DNA of 36,572 bases from Candidatus Methanoperedentaceae archaeon HGW-Methanoperedenaceae-1. GTDB lineage: Archaea; Halobacteriota; Methanosarcinia; Methanosarcinales; Methanoperedenaceae. The notes beneath the pieces were generated by a model, which was not told the origin of the DNA, made no database searches, and saw nothing but the letters and a program-made list of their open reading frames with translations. Position numbers and translations under genes: made by a program. Numbering within the stretch: the first letter of the stretch is position 1; every line of letters starts with the position of its first letter. The stretch spans positions 1 through 36,572 of the forward strand of contig PGYG01000013.1 in NCBI GenBank assembly GCA_002839545.1, in the 5' to 3' direction. Below, one piece after another: positions 25,144-32,135 of this stretch.

Positions 25144-27198
25144 TTAACCCCTCTTTGGAAAAACAAGCAAGAGAGACAAACCACCAAGTTTAGACGATTC
25201 TACACCGATGCTGCCGCCGTAGGTCTCCATTAGTTCCTTTACTATAGTGAGTCCTAAGCCCGTGCCTTCTTCATTTTCTTTTGTTGTGAACAATGGATAA
25301 AATATCTTATCCTGATTCTCAGGCGGGACCCCCGGACCGGAATCATGGAACCTTACAAATATACTTTTTTCATTATCATTAAACTCTACCTCAATTTTTC
25401 TCTGAGATACATCTTTATATTTCAAGAAATAAACCGAGTTCAGAAGCATATTTATGAGTATAGACTCAAAGTCTATTCTGAACATTTTGTAATTACTATC
25501 CTTTAACTCGTTCAATATCTTGTGTTCTATCCCAAATTTTTCCAAAACAAAAGAGAAATGTGTAAATATGTAATCTGCAACACCATATAAGTCAACAATC
25601 TTGGTCTTTCTTTTATCTTTCTTGATGTATCCTATGACGAGATCAATAAAAAGTTCGTTTTTATCCAATAGTTCTTTAATGTTGTCCAACCGTTTCAAAT
25701 AATTCGGGTCTTTTGAGAGATCCTTATCCTTATATAAAAAATCGAGTTGCGTTCTCATCCGACCAATAATCGGGCGGATTTCATGTGCGGAGTAACCCGC
25801 AGTCACGCCTATTGTTGCCAAGTTCCGGTATAAATCCTTCTGTTCTTTTTCTGAACTTATTTCCTCTTTTGCGTCATTAACAAGAGTCTGGATAATTCCT
25901 TTGATATCCGTCTTTTTATCAGGGCTTATATTTAATTTCTCGACAGCTGCATTGATTTCTTTCTCTTTCTCCTTTATTCTCTTTGTAAATTTGGATTTTT
26001 CTTTTTTCTCGATACTCTTTCTAAAGGTTGCAAATGCCCAAAGTGATTTTTCAAGAAAAATAACCATATCGTCATATGCATCGTTTCTTATGAGTCCTTC
26101 TCTTGTTGTTGTATCTGTTATCTGATAATTTTCATCACGAGTAATTTTGACATAACCAATAACCTGATTATTGTCCGGGTATTTTATTTGCCTGATATGT
26201 AGTCTCTTATGATACAGTTCCAGCCAGTCATTGCCTGGATCACCGTAAGGTTTGACCCTGAATCCGTCCCGGTATATCTTTATTCCTGATGCTGACTTGA
26301 GTTCACTGCTTATTTGCTGTCTCGTTTGTTCGGGATAAAACCTTTCTTCTCCAGAACCGAGAGGATAAAAGTAAAGTACAAAATTCAATTTTCCACAGAA
26401 TCGTTTACCTATGTCAATAACGCTGCTGATTTTTATGTCATCTTCAGTGATACCATATCTTGATCTGCCTTTGGAAGAATATTTGATTTTGGATTCGCCA
26501 TCATATTCTGAACGGAATACATATTTATATTCATCAAATAGATAATTGTCGAGATTTTCTTCATGAATCAGATACTCCTTGCATATCACATTGACTACAA
26601 AATCAGCCCCTACCTCTTTTGGGGGTGTTAGTATGCTGACTTCATCAGCAAAATTTTGAATCATCTTTTTTGTCCACACATCTCTTAATCCTGTGATCAG
26701 AACTCTGAACCCATGCCATTCATCGCTGACCGCATTTAATGTTGCTTCGTGTGTTACTTTGTCAAATGTTGTGCCGGGCTTCTCAAAGTCCTCCCAATTA
26801 ATACGGATAACTAGATCTTCAGGTTCTTTGTCCTTCTTGGTTGTAATTTCAGAAATCCTGCCAAGTCGTTCGATTGAAAATCTGCCAAGACCTTTCTCTC
26901 CGATTTTTCGTCTGCCTTTGTTGCTCATCGGATGTATTTCTTTGTCTTCGGTGCCCACCACCATCCATTTCAGTTTGAACTCTTCAAGGTTCATCCCGTC
27001 GCCATCGTCAATAACTTCAATAGATGCTTTTTCAGAATCTTCAGGAACAGAAAAAATTACTTTGACTTTTCTTGCATCTGCATCATAAGAATTTTTTATT
27101 AGTTCAAAAAGCGCAACAATTGGACTACTAACTGATTCTCTTCCGAGCAATCGTGCTATTTTTCCTGAAAATCTGAATGATAGTGGCTCTATTCTCAT
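25144..27198 (-). CDS. Dual-GHKL-ATPase histidine kinase-like sensor
   Basis: 684 residues with two separate GHKL ATPase domains. The N-terminal one (about 24-130) is HSP90/MutL/MORC-like: ALFELIKNSYDADA (N box), IEVIDDGDGM (G1) and GEKGLGRFSIERLG (G2). A beta-rich linker and a coiled coil (about 390-450, KSKFTKRIKEKEKEIN) lead to an H-box, AGYSAHEIRPIIG, with candidate phospho-acceptor H472. A second, histidine-kinase-type ATPase follows (about 555-682): NMLLNSVYF, HDSGPGVP, FYPLFTTK and GTGLGLTIVKEL. There is no membrane segment, so it senses something inside the cell. Its ATG overlaps the methylase stop (27195-27198). GHKL ATPases of the MutL/MORC class are known companions of methylases in restriction-like clusters; here the protein also has a full kinase output. 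Confidence 0.88.
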   Translation of the reverse strand: MRIEPLSFRFSGKIARLLGRESVSSPIVALFELIKNSYDADARKVKVIFSVPEDSEKASIEVIDDGDGMNLEEFKLKWMVVGTEDKEIHPMSNKGRRKIGEKGLGRFSIERLGRISEITTKKDKEPEDLVIRINWEDFEKPGTTFDKVTHEATLNAVSDEWHGFRVLITGLRDVWTKKMIQNFADEVSILTPPKEVGADFVVNVICKEYLIHEENLDNYLFDEYKYVFRSEYDGESKIKYSSKGRSRYGITEDDIKISSVIDIGKRFCGKLNFVLYFYPLGSGEERFYPEQTRQQISSELKSASGIKIYRDGFRVKPYGDPGNDWLELYHKRLHIRQIKYPDNNQVIGYVKITRDENYQITDTTTREGLIRNDAYDDMVIFLEKSLWAFATFRKSIEKKEKSKFTKRIKEKEKEINAAVEKLNISPDKKTDIKGIIQTLVNDAKEEISSEKEQKDLYRNLATIGVTAGYSAHEIRPIIGRMRTQLDFLYKDKDLSKDPNYLKRLDNIKELLDKNELFIDLVIGYIKKDKRKTKIVDLYGVADYIFTHFSFVLEKFGIEHKILNELKDSNYKMFRIDFESILINMLLNSVYFLKYKDVSQRKIEVEFNDNEKSIFVRFHDSGPGVPPENQDKIFYPLFTTKENEEGTGLGLTIVKELMETYGGSIGVESSKLGGLSLLLVFPKRG

Positions 27199-28505
27199 TG
27201 CATTAACCTTGCTATATTTTTAGCAATATTCATCGACATTAAAGGAGGAACCGAATTTCCAATCTGTTTGAATTTCTTGCTGATTGAACCACAAACAACA
27301 AAATCGTCAGGGAAAGACTGCATTCTTGCAGCTTCTCTTGGTGTTATCGTTCTTGCCTGTTCTGGATGGATAAATCTGTTTCCGTCTTTCTCAAGATGGG
27401 CGAAAACGGTTGTTGATGGCTGATCCCACTTCTGTTTCCTATACTTATCCTTAAATGTATCCATATTATATTTGATGAGCTTTCTTGCAAGTTTTGGATT
27501 TCTATTTATGAAATCTCCCGCAGTTTCGCCCTCATTCATGTTTCTGAATAGTTCTATATCCGAAGACTGTTGACCTCTAGCGGTGTGATGATCAAGATAT
27601 TCATAACCATTTGGTCTAACAAAGCAAAGGAATTGTTTTCCAGATTCGCTTATTTTGCTGATATGGTCTTCAAATTTGCTCTTGTCAAATATTGTTCTGT
27701 CTAATCCATTCTCAACTTTTGTGTTATGCCCCTCAACTACCTTCCATTTGTTTTTTGTTAGCCCGGTTTTTGTTATCTTAGGTTCGACTTTCGGGAGATC
27801 ACCTATTGCTTCATACAGGTTTACATATGGTAACAATTTTGTATCTGCTTTTTCTTTTGTTGAATTTAAATCATAGTGTGTTGGCTCAATTACAGGCACT
27901 TTAATGTCCTTCCATTTTCGAAGAATTCCAATTAGAATTACTCTTTCTCTTTTCTGAGGAACGCCGAAATCTGCAGAGTTGAGAATGATATATTTTTTCC
28001 CGTCATTATTCTCGAAATTATACCCTGATTTCTCTAAGTCAGAAATTATTTTGTCTATTATTTTATTTCCTTCCGGGTCTTTTTTTGAGAGTATTCCTTT
28101 CACATTCTCTATTACTACAATGTGCGGCTTCAGTTCTGAGACAATTTTAGTGAATTCCTTGTGAAGGTGATCCCTTCTATCCTGCTTGAACTGCTCCATT
28201 TGTTTTCCGTAACCTGAGCGTGGTCCTAGCAGCGAGAAACTCTGACATGGAATTCCTCCGACAACGATTAAAACATCTCCTTTGCATTCCCTGATGACCT
28301 GTTCATGGACTTCGGGTTTCGTGAGATCACCTTCAATTACTTTTTCAGTTCCATGTCTTTTTCGCAAAGTTTCACATGCATATTTGTCAATTTCAACAGC
28401 CTTATGCAATTCAAATACTGGATTACCAGAGTCATCTCTGACTAATTCAAAGCCAAGAGATAATCCCCCGGCCCCGGCAAACAAATCAAGTATTTTTATG
28501 GTCAT
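27195..28505 (-). CDS. DNA (cytosine-5) methyltransferase
   Basis: 436 residues with the m5C methylase motifs in order: motif I DLFAGAGGLSLGFE (7-20), motif IV GGIPCQSFS with nucleophile C87, motif VI IENVKG (about 132-137), motif VIII QKRERVILIGI and motif X IGNSVPPLM near the C-terminus. The target-recognition region lies between motifs VIII and IX (about 210-370) and cannot be read for specificity. It uses S-adenosylmethionine to methylate host DNA. It overlaps vsr by 20 bases and the kinase by 4, as middle gene of a tight operon. No classical restriction endonuclease gene is seen, so it is either a solitary methylase with Vsr or the marking arm of the defence operon. Confidence 0.95.
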   Translation of the reverse strand: MTIKILDLFAGAGGLSLGFELVRDDSGNPVFELHKAVEIDKYACETLRKRHGTEKVIEGDLTKPEVHEQVIRECKGDVLIVVGGIPCQSFSLLGPRSGYGKQMEQFKQDRRDHLHKEFTKIVSELKPHIVVIENVKGILSKKDPEGNKIIDKIISDLEKSGYNFENNDGKKYIILNSADFGVPQKRERVILIGILRKWKDIKVPVIEPTHYDLNSTKEKADTKLLPYVNLYEAIGDLPKVEPKITKTGLTKNKWKVVEGHNTKVENGLDRTIFDKSKFEDHISKISESGKQFLCFVRPNGYEYLDHHTARGQQSSDIELFRNMNEGETAGDFINRNPKLARKLIKYNMDTFKDKYRKQKWDQPSTTVFAHLEKDGNRFIHPEQARTITPREAARMQSFPDDFVVCGSISKKFKQIGNSVPPLMSMNIAKNIARLMQ

Positions 28506-28920
28506 TGCGATATCCTTTTTCTAATAATTCTTTTAATACCGTAAGGTAACACTCGTTAATGTCTTTTTCTATTTCGTGTTCCCAGAATCTGAGAACTGTC
28601 CATCCTTCTGTCTTGAGCATCCTATTTATCTCGTTATCTCTCTTTACGTTACCATCTATCTTTTTAATCCAAAATCTCTTACGTGTCGCAGGTTCATTAA
28701 AATGCTCAGGGCATTTGTGCCAGAAACAACCGTCAACGAAAATAGCGACTTTATATTTCGAAAATATTATATCCGGTTTTCCTTGCACTCCGAATAATCG
28801 ATAACCCCTTAATCCTTTAAAAAATAATAATTTTCTTAACCTCATTTCAGGCTTTGTGTTTCTCCCACGTATCATTGACATGTTGTAACTTCTCTGCTTT
28901 TTTGTCAATACATCAACCAT
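28486..28920 (-). CDS. vsr: Very short patch repair-type endonuclease
   Basis: 144 residues, the usual Vsr length. Family features are QRSYNMSMIRGRNTKPE at the N-terminus, GKPDIIF with the catalytic aspartate D50, and VDGCFWHKCPEH (62-73) with the zinc-ligand cysteines and histidine. Vsr nicks T:G mismatches that arise where 5-methylcytosine deaminates at methylase sites; Vsr-fold nucleases also serve as restriction enzymes. It is the first gene of the operon and overlaps the methylase gene by 20 bases, as in other dcm-vsr pairs. A TATA-like element 29-36 bases upstream of the ATG suggests a leaderless transcript. Confidence 0.93.
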   Translation of the reverse strand: MVDVLTKKQRSYNMSMIRGRNTKPEMRLRKLLFFKGLRGYRLFGVQGKPDIIFSKYKVAIFVDGCFWHKCPEHFNEPATRKRFWIKKIDGNVKRDNEINRMLKTEGWTVLRFWEHEIEKDINECYLTVLKELLEKGYRNDHKNT

Positions 28921-28940
28921 ACGTAACTCGTATTTATACT

Positions 28941-28962
28941 CCTTTTTATATTTTTATATATA
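28941..28962 (-). promoter_or_regulatory. TATA box of the vsr-dcm-kinase operon
   Basis: Read on the minus strand this is TATATATAAAAATATAAAA followed by AGG, centred about 30 bases before the vsr ATG at 28920. That spacing matches an archaeal TATA box driving a leaderless mRNA. No other promoter-like site is seen inside the five-gene operon, whose genes overlap or are one base apart. Confidence 0.55.
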
Positions 28963-29285
28963 GTCTTGTATGGTAATAAATTGATGCTTGGTCGCCACGT
29001 TCCAGTTTTCACGTTAGAAATCAATTGAACCTATTTTTCCTGTATGTGCCATACGCGCCACACCCCAGCCCCCCCGCGCGCAGACCCGGTGCTGGCGGCA
29101 TGCGCGGAGCCTGGACAGGTGTGGAGAACACAGGAACAGTAAAAAATTATGGGTGTTTTATTGTTGTCAACGATGAAAGTGGGACAAATAAAAGCTGCTG
29201 CTGATTTATTGGATAGTTATTTGAATATAGGAAATCAATAATCTCATTAAAAATAATCGATTAAGCATATAAAGGGGCATAATCA
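28963..29285. other. Intergenic region between defence operon and first toxin-antitoxin module
   Basis: About 320 bases without a convincing gene. It contains GC-rich repeat copy A (29048-29130), an AT-rich stretch with short stop-broken frames (29131-29230), and a probable promoter with an AAAGGGG ribosome-like site (29271-29277) just before the antitoxin ATG at 29286. Confidence 0.45.
29048..29130 (+). repeat. GC-rich dispersed repeat, copy A
   Basis: A C-rich lead-in (GCCATACGCGCCACACCCCA) is followed by a 50-base core starting CAGACCCGGTGCTGGCGGCA and ending GTGGAGAACA. The core matches copy C at about 44 of 50 bases. It lies between the vsr operon and the RelE module and is far richer in G+C than its surroundings. 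Confidence 0.75.
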
Positions 29286-29486
29286 ATGGAAACAGTGACA
29301 AAATTAAAAGACTTAACCGTCGACGAATTTAAAACTTTGATCTCAGATACGATAAGAGAGAGCATGGAAGATTTGCTTGAAGATCTAACTGCTCTTTCGA
29401 GTAAGGAGTATATAAGCTCTATCAGAGAAGCAAGAGAGGATTACAAGCATGGCAGGGTGAAGAGCATCGAGGAAATTGATGTATAA
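29286..29486 (+). CDS. Antitoxin of RelE/ParE-type module
   Basis: A 66-residue acidic, helical protein (LTVDEFKTLISDTIRESMED) with a C-terminal segment REAREDYKHGRVKSIEE, a common tail of archaeal antitoxins paired with RelE toxins. It overlaps the toxin gene by 8 bases. The N-terminal half would be the DNA-binding or dimer part and the C-terminal half the toxin-binding part; no exact family was assigned. It follows repeat copy A. Confidence 0.82.
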   Translation: METVTKLKDLTVDEFKTLISDTIRESMEDLLEDLTALSSKEYISSIREAREDYKHGRVKSIEEIDV

Positions 29487-29727
29487 TGTACTTCTCACCC
29501 AGAAGGCATTAAAAGACCTGGATGCATTAGAAAAGCAAGTTCGTATCAGAATAATCAAAAAACTCAAAGAATATGCATCCAAACCTATAAGAGATATTCG
29601 AAAACTCGAAAGTCCAAAAATAGGAACATACAGATTTAGAGTTGGCGACTACAGAGTAGTATTTGATATTGATGGTGAAAATTTAGTCGTTTTAAGGGCT
29701 GGGCATCGGAAGACTATTTACAGGTAA
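29479..29727 (+). CDS. RelE/ParE-family toxin
   Basis: 82 residues from the ATG at 29479 (MYNVLLTQKALKDLDALEK); an in-frame TTG one codon upstream is possible. RelE-fold hallmarks are the helical start, KLESPKIGTYRFRVGDYRVVFDI and the C-terminal VLRAGHRKTIYR with basic and His residues of the catalytic face. RelE toxins cleave mRNA on the ribosome; ParE relatives poison gyrase, and the two are hard to separate by eye, but the R-x-G-x-Y-R-V-V-F pattern favours RelE. It overlaps the antitoxin gene and is followed by repeat copy D. Confidence 0.9.
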   Translation: MYNVLLTQKALKDLDALEKQVRIRIIKKLKEYASKPIRDIRKLESPKIGTYRFRVGDYRVVFDIDGENLVVLRAGHRKTIYR

Positions 29728-29748
29728 GCATACAAGGTCAAAAAGAAG

Positions 29749-29838
29749 TGCGCCGTACTAACTCCATCCATCCTTCTTGCGCCAGCCACCACCCCCTATC
29801 CCTTCTGGCAGACCTATTACGTGCGCCTGCGCGGAGAA
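29749..29838 (+). repeat. GC-rich dispersed repeat, copy D (diverged)
   Basis: It starts TGCGCCGTACTAACTCCATC, similar to the lead-in of copy B (TGCGCTGTACTGACCCCGCC), and continues into CAGACCTATTACGTGCGCC then TGCGCGGAG, matching the core of copy C apart from small indels. It separates the RelE module from the PIN module. Confidence 0.6.
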
Positions 29839-29903
29839 CCTATCACGAGTTGGATTTCCCCTCTCAAACAACTATTTAAACCCCAAGAATAAAAATAAGA
29901 CTC

Positions 29904-30125
29904 ATGGCAAATGGCGAAATAATCGAGAAAATAACATCCATTGATGAACAGATACATGACCTTAGAAAGATGGTTCTCGAAAGCAAAAGCCGCACAAAGG
30001 ATGATGAAACAAGGGCGGCAGCAAGAGCATGGCTTGCTGAAGCAAAAAAACTCGAAAACAAATGGCCACAAACAGCCCCCTCTGTCCTTGAAATGACTAA
30101 AAAGGACCGGAGACATAATGAATGA
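29904..30125 (+). CDS. Putative antitoxin upstream of PIN-domain gene
   Basis: A 73-residue, strongly charged, helical protein (IEKITSIDEQIHDLRKMVLE...). Its stop overlaps the ATG of the PIN-domain frame by 4 bases (ATGA, 30122-30125), the usual gene order and coupling for an antitoxin with its PIN toxin. No known DNA-binding motif is evident. A TATA-like CTATTTAAAC lies about 30 bases upstream. Confidence 0.65.
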   Translation: MANGEIIEKITSIDEQIHDLRKMVLESKSRTKDDETRAAARAWLAEAKKLENKWPQTAPSVLEMTKKDRRHNE

Positions 30126-30541
30126 GACCGATATGCATTGATGCAAATGTTTTTATCGCCTCAACAAAAGGAAATGAGACTTATTCTTCTGATTGCAGGC
30201 GAGTGATAGAGGCTGTAGCTGGTGACGAATTCTATCTGATTGAACCCACGATATGCCTGACCGAGGTCATACGAAACATAGCAAAATACCTGGGGATGGA
30301 AGCAGGAAAGACCCAGGAGAATAACCTCCGGCGGATGGTTTCTATATAGGAAATATGCGATGACCATTTCTGCACCAGTGCCGGATACACAGGGGCGCTA
30401 TACGGCACTTATTCACTGGACTCAATTTATCTTGAAACCGCACTGAGGCATAATGCGATATTTGTAACCATGGATGATTTAGATTTTTGTATTTGTTTAG
30501 CTGGGAAAAAATCCCAGGAAACGATAACGGAAGACTTATAG
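30122..30541 (+). pseudogene. PIN-domain toxin interrupted by an in-frame TAG
   Basis: The frame encodes a PIN ribonuclease: PICIDANVFIAS with the first catalytic aspartate, TICLTEVIRNIAKYLG with the conserved Glu and, after a TAG at 30347-30349, the same frame continues as EICDDHFCTSAG and SLDSIYLETALRHNAIFVTMDD with the remaining acids, to a TAG at 30539-30541. Both halves are needed for the four-acid active site, so the upstream 75-residue product is inactive unless the stop is read through. Since TAG is the ordinary stop of several nearby genes, inactivation is the simplest reading. It lies between repeat copies D and B. Confidence 0.7.
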
Positions 30542-30822
30542 AATTTCTGAAGCAGAAGTTTACAATTGATTGGGTAAAACAAGACAATATTAAGAAAAAC
30601 GATGACGGAAAGACCACAATGGCAACTAATGAAACAAATTTTCTTTCACTAACACTTAACGATGACAAAACCAATGTAAACATAGAAATCGATGACGGCA
30701 GAACCTATCAATTCATTATGAAGAAAGAAAATGGTGAGCTAAACAAATACAGATTTTTTATCAAGAATAAAAGAGCGGGTAGGGATAGAAGTATATCATC
30801 CAAAAGATTTCCCATAAGATGA
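30487..30822 (+). CDS. Hypothetical protein downstream of broken PIN gene
   Basis: Up to 111 residues from a TTG at 30487; an ATG at 30619 would give 67. The sequence is hydrophilic, with RLIEFLKQKFTIDWVK, then NFLSLTLNDDKTNVNIEIDD and a beta-like RTYQFIMKKENGELNKYRFF. It looks like a real, compact protein by composition, but I do not recognise a family. It overlaps the end of the PIN frame and may have been created or cut by the same damage. No ribosome site is obvious. Confidence 0.45.
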   Translation: MYLFSWEKIPGNDNGRLIEFLKQKFTIDWVKQDNIKKNDDGKTTMATNETNFLSLTLNDDKTNVNIEIDDGRTYQFIMKKENGELNKYRFFIKNKRAGRDRSISSKRFPIR

Positions 30823-30860
30823 TCGATTCATTTTAACATTTTATCTGTATGTGAAAGAAT

Positions 30861-30943
30861 TGCGCTGTACTGACCCCGCCCACCCTCCGCTGGCAGACCC
30901 GGCGCGTGCGGGATGTGCGAAGACCGGACGGGTGCGGAGAACA
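30861..30943 (+). repeat. GC-rich dispersed repeat, copy B
   Basis: Lead-in TGCGCTGTACTGACCCCGCC and core CAGACCCGGCGCGTGCGGGA to GTGCGGAGAACA. The core is about 41 of 50 bases identical to copy C. It separates the PIN module from the MazF-like module, in the same orientation as the other copies. Confidence 0.7.
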
Positions 30944-31100
30944 TCTTGGATATATATTCCGGGGATTATACTTAATCCGTGCTCTCTTTAGTTCCAGCAA
31001 GACGATCTTTTCCATCATCATCCCTGAGTGTCACAAACTCCCTCATTTATGCGGAAGTTGTCCGAAACTTAAATAATAATAGACCCCATTATATCAAACA

Positions 31101-31349
31101 ATGTATATGATGAATAGTACTATGACAAAGGAAATTTTAATACATAAGACCTTTGATTATTTAAATCGTCTTCCTCAGGATAAAGTTGTTGAAGTTGCAG
31201 AATTCGTTGAATTCCTATATCAGAAACATGAAGAGTATATTTTGAAAAAAGGAATTCAAAAGATGGTAACCGATTCTAAATCTTTCGAATTTTTAAAAGA
31301 AGAAGAGGAACTATATACTTTAGATGATTTAAAAGTGCGGTTCAAATGA
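31101..31349 (+). CDS. Antitoxin of MazF/PemK-type module
   Basis: 82 residues from the first ATG; an internal ATG at 31122 (MTKEILIHKTFDYLNRLPQD) may be the true start, since the first seven residues look unstructured. The body resembles small DUF2281-type antitoxins (LPQDKVVEVAEFVEFLYQKHEE), with an acidic toxin-binding tail (FLKEEEELYTLDDLKVRFK). It overlaps the toxin start by 4 bases (ATGA). It follows repeat copy B after a TATA-like AAATAATAATAG stretch. Confidence 0.78.
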   Translation: MYMMNSTMTKEILIHKTFDYLNRLPQDKVVEVAEFVEFLYQKHEEYILKKGIQKMVTDSKSFEFLKEEEELYTLDDLKVRFK

Positions 31350-31672
31350 ACAAAGGCGAAATTATTCTGGTTACATTTCCTTTTACAGATCTATCAGGCA
31401 GCAAACTGCGGCCAGCTTTAGTCTTAGCCGCTGATAGAGATGATGTTACCGTGGCGTTTATTACAACTAACCTGCAGCAGGTTAATAATACCGATATGTT
31501 TGTGCAGAAAAGTAAGACTAATGGTTTAAAAAAAGATTCAATTGTGAAGTTGAATAAAATAGCTACGCTTGATTATAGTTTAATAATGGGTTCAGTAGGA
31601 TTATTAGTTGAGAATGAATTAAAAGAAGTGAATCGAAAATTATTACTTATTTTTAATATTAATGATTCTTGA
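31346..31672 (+). CDS. MazF/PemK-family mRNA interferase toxin
   Basis: A 108-residue SH3-like beta-barrel toxin. The signature GEIILVTFPFTDLSGSKLRP followed by ALVLA is the classic MazF/PemK start with the catalytic Arg-Pro region; VKLNKIATLDYSLIMGSVG is the second conserved strand pair. MazF toxins cut single-stranded mRNA at short sequence motifs. Coupled to its antitoxin by an ATGA overlap; repeat copy C starts about 47 bases after its stop. Confidence 0.93.
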   Translation: MNKGEIILVTFPFTDLSGSKLRPALVLAADRDDVTVAFITTNLQQVNNTDMFVQKSKTNGLKKDSIVKLNKIATLDYSLIMGSVGLLVENELKEVNRKLLLIFNINDS

Positions 31673-31718
31673 TGTTATTCTGCCGAATTTTTACTGTCAC
31701 GCAAAATAATTTTGTTCG

Positions 31719-31795
31719 GCCATACTCCAGCCCCCTCCCCGCAATCAGACCCGGTACGTGCGGCATGCGCGGAGCCAGGACAGGTGCGGAGAGCA
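31719..31795 (+). repeat. GC-rich dispersed repeat, copy C
   Basis: Lead-in GCCATACTCCAGCCCCCTCC and core CAGACCCGGTACGTGCGGCA, then TGCGCGGAGC and on to GCGGAGAGCA. The closest partner is copy A (about 44 of 50 core bases). It separates the MazF module from the vapBC module. A spurious frame runs from it into vapB; the real vapB start is 31920. Confidence 0.75.
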
Positions 31796-31895
31796 TATCG
31801 TAATCAAATGCTGTGTGTCCAACCTTAGGGTTTACAATTCTGGAGAGGTCACCACATGTTCAGTCGAGTGTGTTTGGTATGAAGTAAATTTAAAT

Positions 31896-31911
31896 ATATG
31901 TTTAAACATAT
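31896..31911. promoter_or_regulatory. Palindromic operator at the vapBC promoter
   Basis: ATATGTTTAAACATAT is a perfect 16-base palindrome starting 24 bases before the vapB ATG. It overlaps a TATA-like TTTAAATATA (31889-31898). VapB-type antitoxins commonly repress their own operon by binding such sites, so this is the likely autoregulatory operator. Confidence 0.6.
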
Positions 31912-31919
31912 GTTTACTT

Positions 31920-32135
31920 ATGACAGCCAAGACTATAACCATACGCGAAGATATTTACAAAATGCTCCTCTCTATAAAGGGAACGAATGAGAGTTTTAGC
32001 ATTTTTTTTGAACGGCTCGTAAAATCCCGAAAAAATATTGATAAACTCAAAGAATTAAGAGCCTCTGTAGAATTCAGGAATAAAGAAGCTCTTTTGAAAG
32101 AGTTATCTGATAAAAGAAAAGAGATAAGATATTGA
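31920..32135 (+). CDS. vapB: VapB-family antitoxin (DUF217-like)
   Basis: 71 residues from the ATG at 31920: a short beta strand TAKTITIREDIYKMLLSIKG (ribbon-helix-helix-type DNA-binding start) followed by FSIFFERLVKSRKN and a charged helical tail that would bind the toxin. This matches archaeal DUF217/VapB antitoxins. Frames that extend upstream run through the GC-rich repeat and were rejected. The start lies 24 bases after the beginning of the palindrome and about 22 bases after the TATA-like box, consistent with a leaderless or near-leaderless mRNA. Its TGA overlaps the TTG start of vapC. Confidence 0.88.
   Translation: MTAKTITIREDIYKMLLSIKGTNESFSIFFERLVKSRKNIDKLKELRASVEFRNKEALLKELSDKRKEIRY

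Noticed and set aside
29110-29206. Small coding remnant after repeat A reading VENTGTVKNYGCFIVV
   Set aside because: It shares only NTGTVK with the protein at 19261 and stops soon after; too short to separate from chance.
30347-30349. Pyrrolysine codon
   Set aside because: TAG is the normal stop of several genes here (nucleotidyltransferase, rpiA, vapC, Dabb, rnhB), so reading it as a sense codon is not the default; kept only as a testable alternative.
29048-31795. Group II intron or integron attC sites as explanation of the GC-rich repeats
   Set aside because: No reverse transcriptase, integrase, domain V-like hairpin or attC core (GTTRRRY) was seen; left as an unclassified repeat.
31758-31919. 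N-terminal extension of vapB through repeat C
   Set aside because: The extra residues are translated repeat sequence; the palindrome and TATA box place the true start at 31920.
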